Shown here piece by piece: positions 1 through 9,170 of a DNA stretch of 64,000 nucleotides (positions are counted from its first letter, which is position 1; each line of letters starts with the position of its first letter). A program made the translations under genes and the position numbers. Source of the stretch: Actinomycetota bacterium (lineage in GTDB: Bacteria; Actinomycetota; Acidimicrobiia; Acidimicrobiales; Ilumatobacteraceae); assembly GCA_009702045.1 (NCBI GenBank), contig WLIV01000010.1:39971-103970 (forward strand), read 5' to 3'. The notes under the pieces were generated by a model. The model worked only from the letters and a program-made list of their open reading frames with translations, was not told the origin of the DNA and ran no database searches.

Positions 1-1390
1 CGGCGTCGTCGCGGAGTTGCACCGCGGCGACCGGCACCTGACCGAGACGCTGATCGGGCAGCCCAATGACACAGGCCTCAAGAACCGAAGGGTGTCCGGC
101 CAGCACCTTGCCGACCTCGCCGGTGGCCACCTTGAAGCCACCGCGAATGATGACATCGTCGGCACGGCCGGTGATCCAGAGGAACTGGTCGTCGTCCATA
201 TGTGCAAGGTCGGTGGTTCGCGTCCAACCTGACTGAGCAAGCTGCGGTGCACGAACTTCGAGCAGGCCGACCGAGCCGTTCGGTACCGACTCACCGGTCT
301 CTGCGTCGACCACCCGCACTTCGACACCTTGGTTGGGTCGGCCGACACTGCCGGTCTTCGTGTCGCCGAACTGACGACGATCGCTCAACGTCCAACCCGC
401 GACTCCTCCGGCGAACTCTGTCGCGCCGTACACCTCCAGGACGGGCACACCGTATTTCTCCTCGAACGCGCGCCCCAGCTCGGGGTCGAGCGGCGAAGTG
501 CCCGCAAACACTGCCTGCACATGCTCGAACAGGTCGCGCGGTAGGTCGGCCGCCAGCACCATCGCCAGCGCAGTGGGCACCAGCCCGACGACGCGTAGCC
601 GGTGCTCGCGGACGTTCTTCGCCCACTGGTCGACGTTGAACCGCTCCATCAGCGCCACCGAGCGACCGGCGACGAGTGACGAGGTGAGGGCACGTAGGCC
701 ACCCATGTGCAACAGCGGATTCCACACCAGCGAGACACCGGAGCTGAGCCGCGGTGCCGACAGGTCGGAGTTGCGGCTGTACGACGCGGTGCTGACAATC
801 TCGTGTTCCAGACTGCGGTACAGCAGGTCGATGCGCTTCGGCGGGCCGGTGGTGCCGCTGGTGAGCATCTGCACGGCCACCCCGGGTGCGATGGTGGGAG
901 CGTCTCCACGCTCACCGGCAGCGACCACGATCGCGAAGGGCACATCGCTCTCGTCCGCAAGGAGCGCAAGCGAGCCTGCGTCGCGAGCTGCTTCGAGGAT
1001 CGACTCGTTGGCCCAGTCGCTCGCCGTGGCGACAATCACCGGCAGACGGAGTCGGCGGATCTCATCCGCGAGCTTGTCTGCTGGAATGGCAGAGCTGAGT
1101 GTGACCAGGCAACGACCCGTGGCCAATGCTCCAGTGATTGCGCGCACGATCTCCGGCCGATTCCGCATCAGCACACCGACCATCGAACCTTCACCGAAGC
1201 CGGCCGCGTCGAGCCGCTCGTGCAGCGCGCGCACGCCGGCGCCGAGCCAGCCCCATGTTCGCCAGGTGTCTTCGAAGTGCAGCGCGTTCGCGGCCGGATC
1301 GAGCTCGATCACCTGCGTCAGCCAACTCGGGAGGTGAAGCGACGGGGCGGCCCCCTCGTCGATTTGCTCCTGATCAGTTGCCCCGTTCAT
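1..1390 (-). CDS. Acyl-CoA synthetase (AMP-binding, FadD-like), C-terminus outside window
   Basis: ANL-superfamily ligase that would activate a carboxylic acid to its CoA thioester through an acyl-adenylate. 463 codons lie in the window; the last part of the C-terminal domain is cut off by the left edge. The P-loop TSGTTGPPKR is at about residues 177-186, the YGATEF-type adenine motif and the TDLAH..WITGR hinge region follow. The ATG at 1390 is the furthest plausible start and lies 74 bp from a divergent hydratase gene. It is a clear paralogue of the ligase at 26070-27599: the C-terminal stretch around GGFKVAT is nearly the same in both. Substrate cannot be told. Confidence 0.9.
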   Translation of the reverse strand, partial: MNGATDQEQIDEGAAPSLHLPSWLTQVIELDPAANALHFEDTWRTWGWLGAGVRALHERLDAAGFGEGSMVGVLMRNRPEIVRAITGALATGRCLVTLSSAIPADKLADEIRRLRLPVIVATASDWANESILEAARDAGSLALLADESDVPFAIVVAAGERGDAPTIAPGVAVQMLTSGTTGPPKRIDLLYRSLEHEIVSTASYSRNSDLSAPRLSSGVSLVWNPLLHMGGLRALTSSLVAGRSVALMERFNVDQWAKNVREHRLRVVGLVPTALAMVLAADLPRDLFEHVQAVFAGTSPLDPELGRAFEEKYGVPVLEVYGATEFAGGVAGWTLSDRRQFGDTKTGSVGRPNQGVEVRVVDAETGESVPNGSVGLLEVRAPQLAQSGWTRTTDLAHMDDDQFLWITGRADDVIIRGGFKVATGEVGKVLAGHPSVLEACVIGLPDQRLGQVPVAAVQLRDDA

Positions 1391-1451
1391 CACGCGCCCA
1401 CTGCTGTTGCTGGTGTGACGCTGTGCTGTTCGGTACCCATGCCCCATAAGA

Positions 1452-1457
1452 GTACAC
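1452..1457 (+). promoter_or_regulatory. Candidate -10 (TACACT) for a leaderless hydratase gene
   Basis: TACACT ends 7 bp before the ATG at 1465, the spacing expected if transcription starts at the first base of the start codon. No Shine-Dalgarno sequence precedes this ATG. The -35 region is poor. Inference from sequence only. Confidence 0.35.
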
Positions 1458-1464
1458 TCATCAC

Positions 1465-2292
1465 ATGGACGCCGCCGCGGTGAAGATGGACACAGCGGAC
1501 GTCGAGGAGCACCTGCTGGTGGCCCACGACGGCCCAGTGATGACCATCACGCTCAACCGGCCCCGGCAGCGCAACGCCATCACCAAAGAGATGATCTCGG
1601 GGATCGCCGCTGCTGCGCGCGCTGCCGGGAATGACGACCGGACGCGGGCTGTGCTGATCACATCCAACGGCGACGACTTCTGCGCCGGGATCGACCTCGT
1701 ACAGTCGAACGCCGAGCAGACCAAGCCGCGCACCGGGCACCTCGAACGCCGGATGCAGTATGGCGCGCACGAGATGATCCTCGAACTCGACGCCCTGCAG
1801 GTACCCGTCGTCGCCGCCGTGCGCGGCTGGGCGGCCGGAATCGGCAACATGATCGCGCTCAGCGCCGATGTCGTCGTTGCCACCCCTTCCACGAAGTTCT
1901 GGGTGCCCATGGTGAAGCGGGGCTTCACCCCCGACAGCGGCAACACCTGGCTGTTGCCCCGCCTCGTCGGCCTTGCCCGCGCGAAGGAGATGGTGCTGCG
2001 CGGTGAACCCGTGGACGGACGTCAGGCCGTCGAGTGGGGCCTGATCACGCGGTGCGTACCGGAGGACGAACTGGACAGCACCGCCGCCACGCTCGTGCAC
2101 GAGTTCGCGAACGCGGCGACAGTCGCGATCGGGCTGTCGAAGAGGCTGTTGCACGCGAACCTCGCGGTCGACCTGCGCACGGGCCTGCACAACGAGGCGA
2201 TGCACGAGGAGTTGGCCACTCGCTCCGACGATTTCAAGGAGGGGATGCGCTCCTTCGTCCAGCGACGCACCCCCGACTACACCGGCCGCTGA
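1465..2292 (+). CDS. Enoyl-CoA hydratase/isomerase family protein
   Basis: Crotonase-fold protein of 275 aa, acting on a CoA-thioester intermediate. Oxyanion-hole segments are visible as DDFCAGIDL and RGWAAGIGNM. Of the two catalytic glutamates of classical hydratases, the one in the PE-(I/V) motif is replaced (here VPMVKRG) while the one in the AKEMVLRGE segment is kept, so hydration of a simple enoyl-CoA is not assured; isomerase or other crotonase chemistry is possible. First gene of a rightward three-gene operon with a second crotonase 16 bp downstream and a kinase-like gene. Start is an ATG without a ribosome binding site. Confidence 0.88.
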   Translation: MDAAAVKMDTADVEEHLLVAHDGPVMTITLNRPRQRNAITKEMISGIAAAARAAGNDDRTRAVLITSNGDDFCAGIDLVQSNAEQTKPRTGHLERRMQYGAHEMILELDALQVPVVAAVRGWAAGIGNMIALSADVVVATPSTKFWVPMVKRGFTPDSGNTWLLPRLVGLARAKEMVLRGEPVDGRQAVEWGLITRCVPEDELDSTAATLVHEFANAATVAIGLSKRLLHANLAVDLRTGLHNEAMHEELATRSDDFKEGMRSFVQRRTPDYTGR

Positions 2293-2308
2293 CCGAAAGG
2301 CTCTGCAG

Positions 2309-3094
2309 ATGACCAATCCGATCACGATCACCGTTGACGAGCACATTGCGCTCGTCACCCTCGACCGGCCACCGGTCAACGCGGTCAATCGCGCCACCCT
2401 GGCGGCGATCCGCGATGCATTCCGGTCGCTCGACGACCGTCGCGATGTGCGCGCCGCTGTGTTCACCGCCACCGGCACCAGAGCCTTCATGGGCGGCGCA
2501 GACCTCGACTCGGTCGGCGATCGCGGCGGTCCAGATTCCACGCCCCCGACCGACGTGACCGACAGCGGACGCGTGGCCCGCGACGCGATGTGGGCCATCA
2601 CCGACTGCGCCGTCCCTGTCGTGGGCGCAATCAATGGTCCCGCAGTCGGAGCCGGTGTTGCCTTTGCCACCTGCTGCGACATCCTGCTCGCCGCCGACCA
2701 CGCGTGGTTCGGGGCGCTGGAGATCAACGTTGGTCTGCTCGGTGCCAGTGCCCACCTGATGCAGCTCGTCGGCCGGCACAAGGCCCGCGAGATGTTCCTG
2801 CTCGGCGAGAGAGTCACTGCCCAAGAACTCCACCGGCTTGGCGTCGTTCGCGAGGTGCTCCCTGCTGACCAACTGCTCCCGGCCGCAATGGAAGTCGCCC
2901 GAGTGCTGGCGCAGAAAAGCCCGATTGCGATGCGGCTGGCGAAGGACTCGATGAACCGCATCGAGGGTCTGACGCTGAAAGACGCCTACCGGACGGAGCA
3001 GGACTACACCAACCGACTGCTCGGTTTCGAGGACAGCCTCGAGGCCCGCGAGGCGTTCAAGAACAAACGTGATCCCGAGTGGAAGTGGCGTTGA
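2309..3094 (+). CDS. Enoyl-CoA hydratase
   Basis: 261 aa crotonase with the full signature: oxyanion segments MGGADLDS and GPAVGAGVAF, and both catalytic glutamates (ALEINVG and AREMFLLGE). This supports syn-hydration of a trans-2-enoyl-CoA. A GAAAGG ribosome binding site sits 9 bp before ATG 2309. It follows the first crotonase by 16 bp, and its TGA overlaps the ATG of the next gene (TGATG), so the three genes are translationally linked. The pairing of a complete and an altered crotonase suggests two successive steps or two substrates. Confidence 0.92.
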   Translation: MTNPITITVDEHIALVTLDRPPVNAVNRATLAAIRDAFRSLDDRRDVRAAVFTATGTRAFMGGADLDSVGDRGGPDSTPPTDVTDSGRVARDAMWAITDCAVPVVGAINGPAVGAGVAFATCCDILLAADHAWFGALEINVGLLGASAHLMQLVGRHKAREMFLLGERVTAQELHRLGVVREVLPADQLLPAAMEVARVLAQKSPIAMRLAKDSMNRIEGLTLKDAYRTEQDYTNRLLGFEDSLEAREAFKNKRDPEWKWR

Positions 3095-4209
3095 TGGCTC
3101 CCGAAGTGTCACGCGCCGGCGATGCGGTTGCTCCGTTGCAGGACCTCGACGACTTGACCCCTGGCTGGATGACCGATGCACTCCAAGTGCATCACCCCGA
3201 TGTCGAGGTCACCGGCCTGCACCTCGGTGCCGTCCGCCACGGTTCGGAGTCCACGGTGCGGGTCATGCTCGACTACAACAGCGCCGGCCATGAGCAGCAG
3301 CTGCCACCGACGATGTACGTCAAGGGGCAACTGAGCACGCGTGCCACCGAGGGCATCCTCGGGCCAATGACGCTCACCGAGGCTCGGTTCTTCCAGGATG
3401 TCGCCCCCTTGCTCCCGGAGCTCAACATCACGAAGTGTTACTTCGCCTCGGTTGCCGACGGACGGCGCTCAACAATCGTGATGGAAGACCTATTCGCGCG
3501 CAACGCGACACTCGGCGCTGCGGGAACCACCGTCACCCCTGCGACCGCCTATTTGATGGCAGAGCAGTTCGCCCAGTTACATGCGTTGTGGTTCGACGCA
3601 CCTGAGTTGGACTCCACGGATTGGCTGGCCAACAGCTCCGCACGCGATGTCGACCTCGACAAGATGGCTACGGAGGAGACCGGAATCTTCGGCTCGTTCA
3701 AGGAGGGCTGGTGGGCCCGTCGCACACAACTTCCCCACTGTGCCTTCCTGCCCGCAGAGCTGACCCACCGAGCCACGATGAAGCAGGCGCTGGTGAGCAA
3801 GTACCGAGCGGAGGGCTCGCTGCCGCACTGCTTGATCCACGGCGACCCACATCTGGGCAACATCTTCTTCGATGCCGACGGTCGACCGGGCCTGTACGAC
3901 TGGTCACCCATGGTCGGGCGCTGGGGAGATGATCTCAATTACGCGATCGTGGGCTCGCTCGACATCGACGATCGTCGAGAGCACGAGCAACCCATCCTGC
4001 GCCATTACCTCCACCATTTGGTGCTGCACGGCGGTCCCGTCATCCCTTGGGACGACGCATGGCTCTCGTGGCGTCGACAGACCATCCACGGGTTCATGTA
4101 CATGCTCTGCAGCCCACGTCAGCAGCCCGAAGACCTAATCACCGTGCAGACGCTGCGCTTCGGCTGGAATGCCATCGACAACGACATGCTCGGCGCGCTG
4201 GGAATCTGA
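3094..4209 (+). CDS. APH/ecdysteroid-kinase-like phosphotransferase
   Basis: 371 aa member of the protein-kinase-like APH superfamily. The catalytic loop with Brenner motif IHGDPHLGNIFF lies near residues 247-258 and the metal-binding aspartate follows in LYDWSPMVG. The N-terminal lobe carries a VKGQL segment that fits the ATP-binding lysine. The start chosen is ATG 3094, which overlaps the upstream TGA; an in-frame GTG 15 bp earlier lies inside the preceding gene. Resistance is an unlikely role: APH-fold kinases in beta-oxidation contexts (ACAD10/11, LvaA of Pseudomonas) phosphorylate hydroxyacyl substrates, and the two upstream hydratases fit that, but the substrate here is inference. Confidence 0.82.
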   Translation: MAPEVSRAGDAVAPLQDLDDLTPGWMTDALQVHHPDVEVTGLHLGAVRHGSESTVRVMLDYNSAGHEQQLPPTMYVKGQLSTRATEGILGPMTLTEARFFQDVAPLLPELNITKCYFASVADGRRSTIVMEDLFARNATLGAAGTTVTPATAYLMAEQFAQLHALWFDAPELDSTDWLANSSARDVDLDKMATEETGIFGSFKEGWWARRTQLPHCAFLPAELTHRATMKQALVSKYRAEGSLPHCLIHGDPHLGNIFFDADGRPGLYDWSPMVGRWGDDLNYAIVGSLDIDDRREHEQPILRHYLHHLVLHGGPVIPWDDAWLSWRRQTIHGFMYMLCSPRQQPEDLITVQTLRFGWNAIDNDMLGALGI

Positions 4210-4224
4210 ACACCAGCGTGGTGC

Positions 4225-4941
4225 TCAGTCACCACCGAGGTAACGCCGGAACACATCGTCGTTCTCGAGGTCGGACGGCTTCCCGGTGAACACAATCTCA
4301 CCACGGTTCATCACGTACACCTTGGACGCCAATGCCAACGCGCGGGTGATGAACTGATCCACGATCAGCAACGCGGCTCCCTCGTCGGCAACTTGCCGCA
4401 GGAAGTGGAAGATCTCGTCGACCAGGATCGGTGCGAGTCCGAGCGATGCCTCGTCCACCAGAATCAGCTTGGGGTTATGGGCATATGCGCGGCACATGGC
4501 AAGCATCTGCTGCTGGCCACCGCTCATCGAGCCAGCACGCTGGTTCAGCCGCTGCCCCAGGATCGGGAACGCCTCTGTGCAGCGTGCCAACAACTCGTCC
4601 TCGTGACCAGGGCCAGCCTGCAGCAGCAGGTTCTCCCGAACGGTCAGGTGGCGGAAGATTGCGCGGCCCTCGGGGATGTGACACAACCCCTTCTGCGCTC
4701 GACGGTTGGTGGGAAGGTTGGTGATCTCCTCACCGCCCAGGCGGATGGTGCCCTGTGTCGAGTGAACGAGGCCCGACACCGTCTTCAACAGGGTGGATTT
4801 GCCGGCACCGTTCGAACCCAACAGTGCGGTCACCGAACCGGCAGGCACAGTGAGGTCGACGTTGCGCAAGATGGTGGTGGTGCCGTAGCCGCTGGTGACA
4901 CCGACGAGTTCCAGGGAGTTTGTTTCGACTGTTGTGTTCAT
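4225..4941 (-). CDS. livF: Branched-chain amino-acid-type ABC transporter ATPase, LivF family
   Basis: 238 aa cytoplasmic ATPase. Walker A GSNGAGKST is at residues 42-50, the signature is MSGGQQQM, Walker B is LILVDEAS, and the C-terminal part has the LivF-type layout. The family pairs with LivG to energise import of branched-chain amino acids, amides, aromatic acids and other organic acids. Its ATG overlaps the TGA of the LivH-LivM-LivG gene upstream (ATGA), so the two are translationally coupled. Ends 16 bp from the oppositely oriented kinase gene. Confidence 0.95.
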   Translation of the reverse strand: MNTTVETNSLELVGVTSGYGTTTILRNVDLTVPAGSVTALLGSNGAGKSTLLKTVSGLVHSTQGTIRLGGEEITNLPTNRRAQKGLCHIPEGRAIFRHLTVRENLLLQAGPGHEDELLARCTEAFPILGQRLNQRAGSMSGGQQQMLAMCRAYAHNPKLILVDEASLGLAPILVDEIFHFLRQVADEGAALLIVDQFITRALALASKVYVMNRGEIVFTGKPSDLENDDVFRRYLGGD

Positions 4942-7655
4942 GACAGGTTCTCCTCGAACTCCTCAAGCACCTCAGACTCAGAACCGAGGTACGCCGCCCG
5001 GACGATCTCACTGGTGGCCACCTCTGCAGGTGTCCCGTCGAAGATGGGCCGACCGAAGTCGAGCACGAAGATGTAACTGCACACCTTCATCACCAAGGCC
5101 ATGTCGTGCTCGACGAGCAGGATGCCACAGCCCCGGCTTTCCACCACATGCTGCAACACCTCCGCGAAACGGGCGGTCTCCTCACGATCGAGACCAGAGG
5201 ATGGTTCGTCGAGCAGCAGCAGATCGAACGGACCGGCGAGGCACCGGGCGAGCTCGACCAAACGGCGCTCACCCGTGGACAACGAGCCGGCCTGCTGATC
5301 AGCGAGGTGGCTGATTCCACACAGATCGAGCGACTGCGCCGTGCATTCCCTCATCGACCTGCGCTCGTGCGGTGGAGCCAAGACCTGGCGAACGATACGC
5401 GAACCCACCGTGGGCGCTTCGTACCCGAGCGACACGTTCTCGCGGACAGTCAGTTCGTCGCACAACTCCATCAGCTGGAAGGTGCGGCCGATTCCCATAC
5501 GACCTCGTGCGGGGGCCGACAAGCCGGAGATCGTCTTGCCGTGGAACCTGATGTCGCCGTCGACGTTGCGGTTGATACCGCTGACCGCATTGAACGTGGT
5601 GGTCTTGCCAGCGCCGTTGGGGCCGATGAGACCGGTGATGCGGCCCAGCGGCGCCCGCAAGCTGAACTGATCGACAGCGCGGATACCGCCGAACTGCACG
5701 CTCAGGTCGTCGACCTCGAGGCCCGGACTGTCCGAGGCCACCGACCGGATCGGGCGGGTCAGTTGCACCTCGGCGTGAGTGCGCTGACGGCCGAAGCGAC
5801 CGAAGAACGCGGCCAACTTGGGGGACATCGGCGGGTGGCCGCCACGCAGCGCGATCATGATCGCAAACAGCCCGAACAGCGCGTTGAGCACGTTGGGTGT
5901 CTTGTCACCGCCGATGTAGGCGGGGATGACCGCCGTGACGGCAGCGAAGATTGCATACCACGGCTCACGGAACGGAGCCAGCGCGAGAATCGCGATCAAC
6001 ACCAGCGAGTTGAACGGCTGGAACACCGTGGTGGATCCATCCACCGTGGTGAGCGCCATGCCATACATCACACCGGCGATACCGGCGATGAACGCCGAGA
6101 TGCAGAACACGATCACCTTGGTGACACTGGTGGAGAGGCCCATCGTGGACACCGCCGCGGGGCTACCCGACAAACCGCGCAGCACACGACCCAATCGCGA
6201 GGCTGAGATCAGCGCGATCGTGATCGCCACAATGACGAGCACCGCGAGGATCACGTAGTAGCGGGTGTGTGGGTCGGTGGTGCCGAACGGTGAGGTGATC
6301 TTGCGGCCACCGGCGAACGAGAAGAACATCCAGTTCTGCGCAAAGAACAGGCGCGTTACGAGGATGCCGAAGCCGTAGGTCGCCAATGCGAGGTACACGC
6401 CGTGGAGTCGGATCGCAGGGAGCGCGACCAGGGCGCCCACCGGTACCGCCACCAAGCCGGCGAGGATCAGCGCCGGAAGCCAGGGAAGTCCGGCACCGAC
6501 AGTGAACTGTGAGAACGCTGCAGCGCTGATTGCGGCGAACGTTCCGTGGCACAGCGACACCTGGCCACTGGTCTTCACCAGCAAACCCAACGACAGCATC
6601 AAGATTGCCTGACAGAGCCCAAACGTGAAGAACGGCAACTTGTTGCCGACGACCTGCGGAATGATCATCATCAGACCCAGCACGACAACACCGGTTCCGA
6701 GGCGCAACTCGATCGGGCCTGTCCATGTCAGCGGTGGGCGAGCCTCAGCGCTGGCGCGAGGTGCGAGCCGATGCTTCGGCAGCACCAGGAGGACGACGAA
6801 CAGCACCAGGAACGGCAGCGCGTCGGGGAGTCCGTCGACGCTGGTCCACTTCTGGTCGTTGACCACGTAGCCAATGACGTCCTGCAGGATGCCGATGGCG
6901 AGGCCGCCGACGAATGTGAGCGGGATGCTGGTGAAGCCACCGATCGCTGCGGCGCCGAAGGCATACGTCGCCAGGAAGACAAGGCTGAACGGCTCCAGGC
7001 TGGCGTACGGCAACACGAGGATGCCGGAGACTGCAGCGAACGTGCTGCCGATCATCCACGCCATGCGCTGCACGCGGACGGTGCTGGTGCCGAGGAGTTC
7101 CAGCAGGTCGGGGTCGTCGACTGCGGCGCGCATCTTCAAGCCCAGGCGACTGAAGCGGAACACGCAGTACAGCGCAACCACGGCGACGATCGCGATTCCG
7201 GCGGTGAGCAACTGATCACCAAAGATGTTCACGTCCAGAATGCGGTAGCGGTAGCGCGCGCGGTTGCTGAACGGTATGAAACGCTCCACTTTCAGCCCGT
7301 TGTTGGAGAGCGGGTAGAAGACGAGGCACAGCGCTGGCACGACCACCGTCAGTCCGACGGTGCCGACGATCTTCATCGTCGTTCGCTGCCGGGAGAGGTT
7401 CCTGGCCATGAGCTCGAGCACGATGCCCAGCAGTGGGCCGGCGATCAGCAGGCTGACGAAGACGCCAACCTTCCAATCCCAGCCCAGAGTGATGCGCATC
7501 CAGTAGAAGAGAAGACAGGCTGCGGTGAGGATTGCGCCGTGCCCGAAGTTGAAAATACCTGATGTCTTGTAGGTCAGTACGAGGCCGGTGCCAGCAAGGC
7601 CGTAGATCATGCCGGTGACAAGACCGGTGATGATGAAGGGGAGCAGACTACTCAT
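4938..7655 (-). CDS. LivH-LivM-LivG fusion: two permease domains plus ATPase
   Basis: 905 aa single polypeptide joining three normally separate subunits. Residues about 1-300 are LivH (TSGIFNFGHGA motif and multiple hydrophobic segments). About 317-610 are LivM (TSGQVSLCHGTFAAI and the LATYGFGIL segment). From about 643 it is LivG, with Walker A GPNGAGKTTT, signature LSTGERRLVELA, Walker B LLLLDEPSSGL and the LLVEHD switch histidine. ATG 7655 is preceded by GAGG at 6 bp; GTG 7679 is a possible upstream start. Together with LivF and the two binding proteins upstream it forms a complete importer. LivM-LivG fusions are known in the family; all three together is unusual. Confidence 0.93.
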   Translation of the reverse strand: MSSLLPFIITGLVTGMIYGLAGTGLVLTYKTSGIFNFGHGAILTAACLLFYWMRITLGWDWKVGVFVSLLIAGPLLGIVLELMARNLSRQRTTMKIVGTVGLTVVVPALCLVFYPLSNNGLKVERFIPFSNRARYRYRILDVNIFGDQLLTAGIAIVAVVALYCVFRFSRLGLKMRAAVDDPDLLELLGTSTVRVQRMAWMIGSTFAAVSGILVLPYASLEPFSLVFLATYAFGAAAIGGFTSIPLTFVGGLAIGILQDVIGYVVNDQKWTSVDGLPDALPFLVLFVVLLVLPKHRLAPRASAEARPPLTWTGPIELRLGTGVVVLGLMMIIPQVVGNKLPFFTFGLCQAILMLSLGLLVKTSGQVSLCHGTFAAISAAAFSQFTVGAGLPWLPALILAGLVAVPVGALVALPAIRLHGVYLALATYGFGILVTRLFFAQNWMFFSFAGGRKITSPFGTTDPHTRYYVILAVLVIVAITIALISASRLGRVLRGLSGSPAAVSTMGLSTSVTKVIVFCISAFIAGIAGVMYGMALTTVDGSTTVFQPFNSLVLIAILALAPFREPWYAIFAAVTAVIPAYIGGDKTPNVLNALFGLFAIMIALRGGHPPMSPKLAAFFGRFGRQRTHAEVQLTRPIRSVASDSPGLEVDDLSVQFGGIRAVDQFSLRAPLGRITGLIGPNGAGKTTTFNAVSGINRNVDGDIRFHGKTISGLSAPARGRMGIGRTFQLMELCDELTVRENVSLGYEAPTVGSRIVRQVLAPPHERRSMRECTAQSLDLCGISHLADQQAGSLSTGERRLVELARCLAGPFDLLLLDEPSSGLDREETARFAEVLQHVVESRGCGILLVEHDMALVMKVCSYIFVLDFGRPIFDGTPAEVATSEIVRAAYLGSESEVLEEFEENLS

Positions 7656-7768
7656 TGCACGCCTCGTGATCTGTGGCACTAATTCGAGCTGGCATCGGTG
7701 GACTCCCCCAAGTCAGAGCGCTACCGCGAGTGCGGAAGCTGCGGAGATGAAATCAATTGCACTGCGGG

Positions 7769-7800
7769 AAGGGGGGCGGACCACTCGGCCCGCCCCCCTT
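7769..7800 (-). terminator. GC-rich hairpin between binding protein and permease genes
   Basis: Fourteen-base arms (AAGGGGGGCGG... and ...CCGCCCCCCTT) around an ACTC loop, with a single A/C mismatch. It starts 23 bp after the stop of the binding-protein gene and lies before the permease gene read on the same strand. No long T-run follows, so it may be a partial terminator or an mRNA-stabilising end that lets the binding protein be made in excess. Confidence 0.65.
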
Positions 7801-7822
7801 CGAGTTCGTCAGGTGAGGTGAC

Positions 7823-9127
7823 TCACGCAGCCGGGTAGCACTGGATGGTGAGGCCGCCCAGCGGGTTGCTGAACTTGCCGTCCTTCAGGGTGTAGGGCCA
7901 GAAGCAGGCACGGTTCTTGGACGGGCCAGGCTGGCCCTTCGAGAACGTGGTGGGGGCGATCAGGCCGCCCAGCGTCTCGTTGGTGACGGTGTGCATGTTC
8001 GCCAGCGTGTCGGTCGCGGTCGGCTCGTCGACGAGCGACGCATTGGCCTTGGCGAACAACTGCAGCACGCTCCACAGACCGGTGGCGGTCGGGTCGTTGA
8101 TGCCGCCATCGCTGACACCACCAGCCGTCATGGCATCGCGGTACTCGGTCACGAGCGGGTCGTCGACAAACCACGGGAAGGCGTTGAGGCCACCGGCGAG
8201 GCTGATGCCATCGATGACGATGAGCTTGCCGCTCACCGAGCCAGCCGATGCACCCCACAGACCCGTGTAACCCTGATCTGTGCACGACTTGTACAGGCCT
8301 TCACCCAGCGCGGCTCCACCACTGATCTGGATGAAGTCGACACCGTCGGCAATCCACTTGATGCACTCAGCCGAGTAGTCGGGTGCATTTGCGGTCACCT
8401 TGGTGGTGCCCACAGACAGCATTCCCTCGGCCTTGGCCGTCGCCTCGAACACGGGGCCGGCCTGCGAGCAGGCCTCGACCTCGGCGCAGGCGGCGATGGC
8501 GAGCTTGGTGGCGCCGGCAGCCTTGGCACCCAGCACCTGCTCGTCGACGACCGCACCGAACGTGGTGGTGATCGGGAACACATTGTCAGCAGCGCACGGG
8601 ATCGGAGCCGGCTTCGGGCCGCACTCGATCTTGAACGCGGCGATGCTGCCGCCCCACAGGGCCGGGCTGTAGCCGACACCCATGATCGGGATACCGGACG
8701 CGATCAGCGCCTCGGCCTGGCTGCTCTCGGTTTGGGACGACTCGACGAGGAACAGCACGGGCTTCTTGCCCAGCAGGTCGGTGGTTGCGGAGGCAGCCTT
8801 GGCCGGGTCGCCCCCAGTCTCGCGGAGGTCGAGCTCGACCGGGTGGCCGTTGATGCCGCCCTTGGCGTTGATGTATGCGCCCCAGGCCTCTACGACCTTG
8901 ATGGCCTCCGGACGACCGGTGGGGCCGGTGGAGTCGAACGTGCCGCCGATGAGGATCGACGACTTCGGCGGAAGGGTCGTTTCCGCAGGAGCAGCGTCGG
9001 TGGCGACCGGAGCGGCGGTGGTGGTGGTCGTTGCGGTCTTGTCGTCGCTGCACGCAGCGAGGACTGAGGCGGCGACGACAACGCCCGCCACCAGTCGACG
9101 ACGAATGGATCTAGCTGTAGAAATCAA
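7823..9127 (-). CDS. ABC transporter substrate-binding lipoprotein (LivK-like), copy 1
   Basis: 434 aa periplasmic-binding-protein type I (Peripla_BP_6) lipoprotein that would capture ligand outside the membrane and hand it to the LivHMG/LivF importer. The start is TTG 9127, chosen because AAGGGGGA lies 5-6 bp before it; the N-terminus then reads as a short basic segment (SIRRRL), a hydrophobic core and a lipobox LAAC with Cys26, followed by a Thr/Ala-rich linker. The mature part begins ILIGGTFDSTGP. It is a tandem duplicate of the next gene. Sequence differences concentrate in scattered surface-like positions, so the ligands may differ slightly. Confidence 0.93.
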   Translation of the reverse strand: MISTARSIRRRLVAGVVVAASVLAACSDDKTATTTTTAAPVATDAAPAETTLPPKSSILIGGTFDSTGPTGRPEAIKVVEAWGAYINAKGGINGHPVELDLRETGGDPAKAASATTDLLGKKPVLFLVESSQTESSQAEALIASGIPIMGVGYSPALWGGSIAAFKIECGPKPAPIPCAADNVFPITTTFGAVVDEQVLGAKAAGATKLAIAACAEVEACSQAGPVFEATAKAEGMLSVGTTKVTANAPDYSAECIKWIADGVDFIQISGGAALGEGLYKSCTDQGYTGLWGASAGSVSGKLIVIDGISLAGGLNAFPWFVDDPLVTEYRDAMTAGGVSDGGINDPTATGLWSVLQLFAKANASLVDEPTATDTLANMHTVTNETLGGLIAPTTFSKGQPGPSKNRACFWPYTLKDGKFSNPLGGLTIQCYPAA

Positions 9128-9170
9128 TATCTTCCCCCTTGGTATGTGACAGATGACACTGCCCATCAGC

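Noticed and set aside
1390..2961. Long open frame (523 codons) on the minus strand
   Set aside because: It is antisense to two clear crotonase genes and shows no family motif; high GC content creates such shadow frames.
3094..4209. Aminoglycoside resistance kinase
   Set aside because: The fold matches, but coupling to enoyl-CoA hydratases makes a metabolic substrate more likely.
5106..6206. Plus-strand frame of 366 codons
   Set aside because: Antisense to the LivM-LivG part of the transporter fusion; sequence is low-complexity Arg/Asp/His-rich and without motif.
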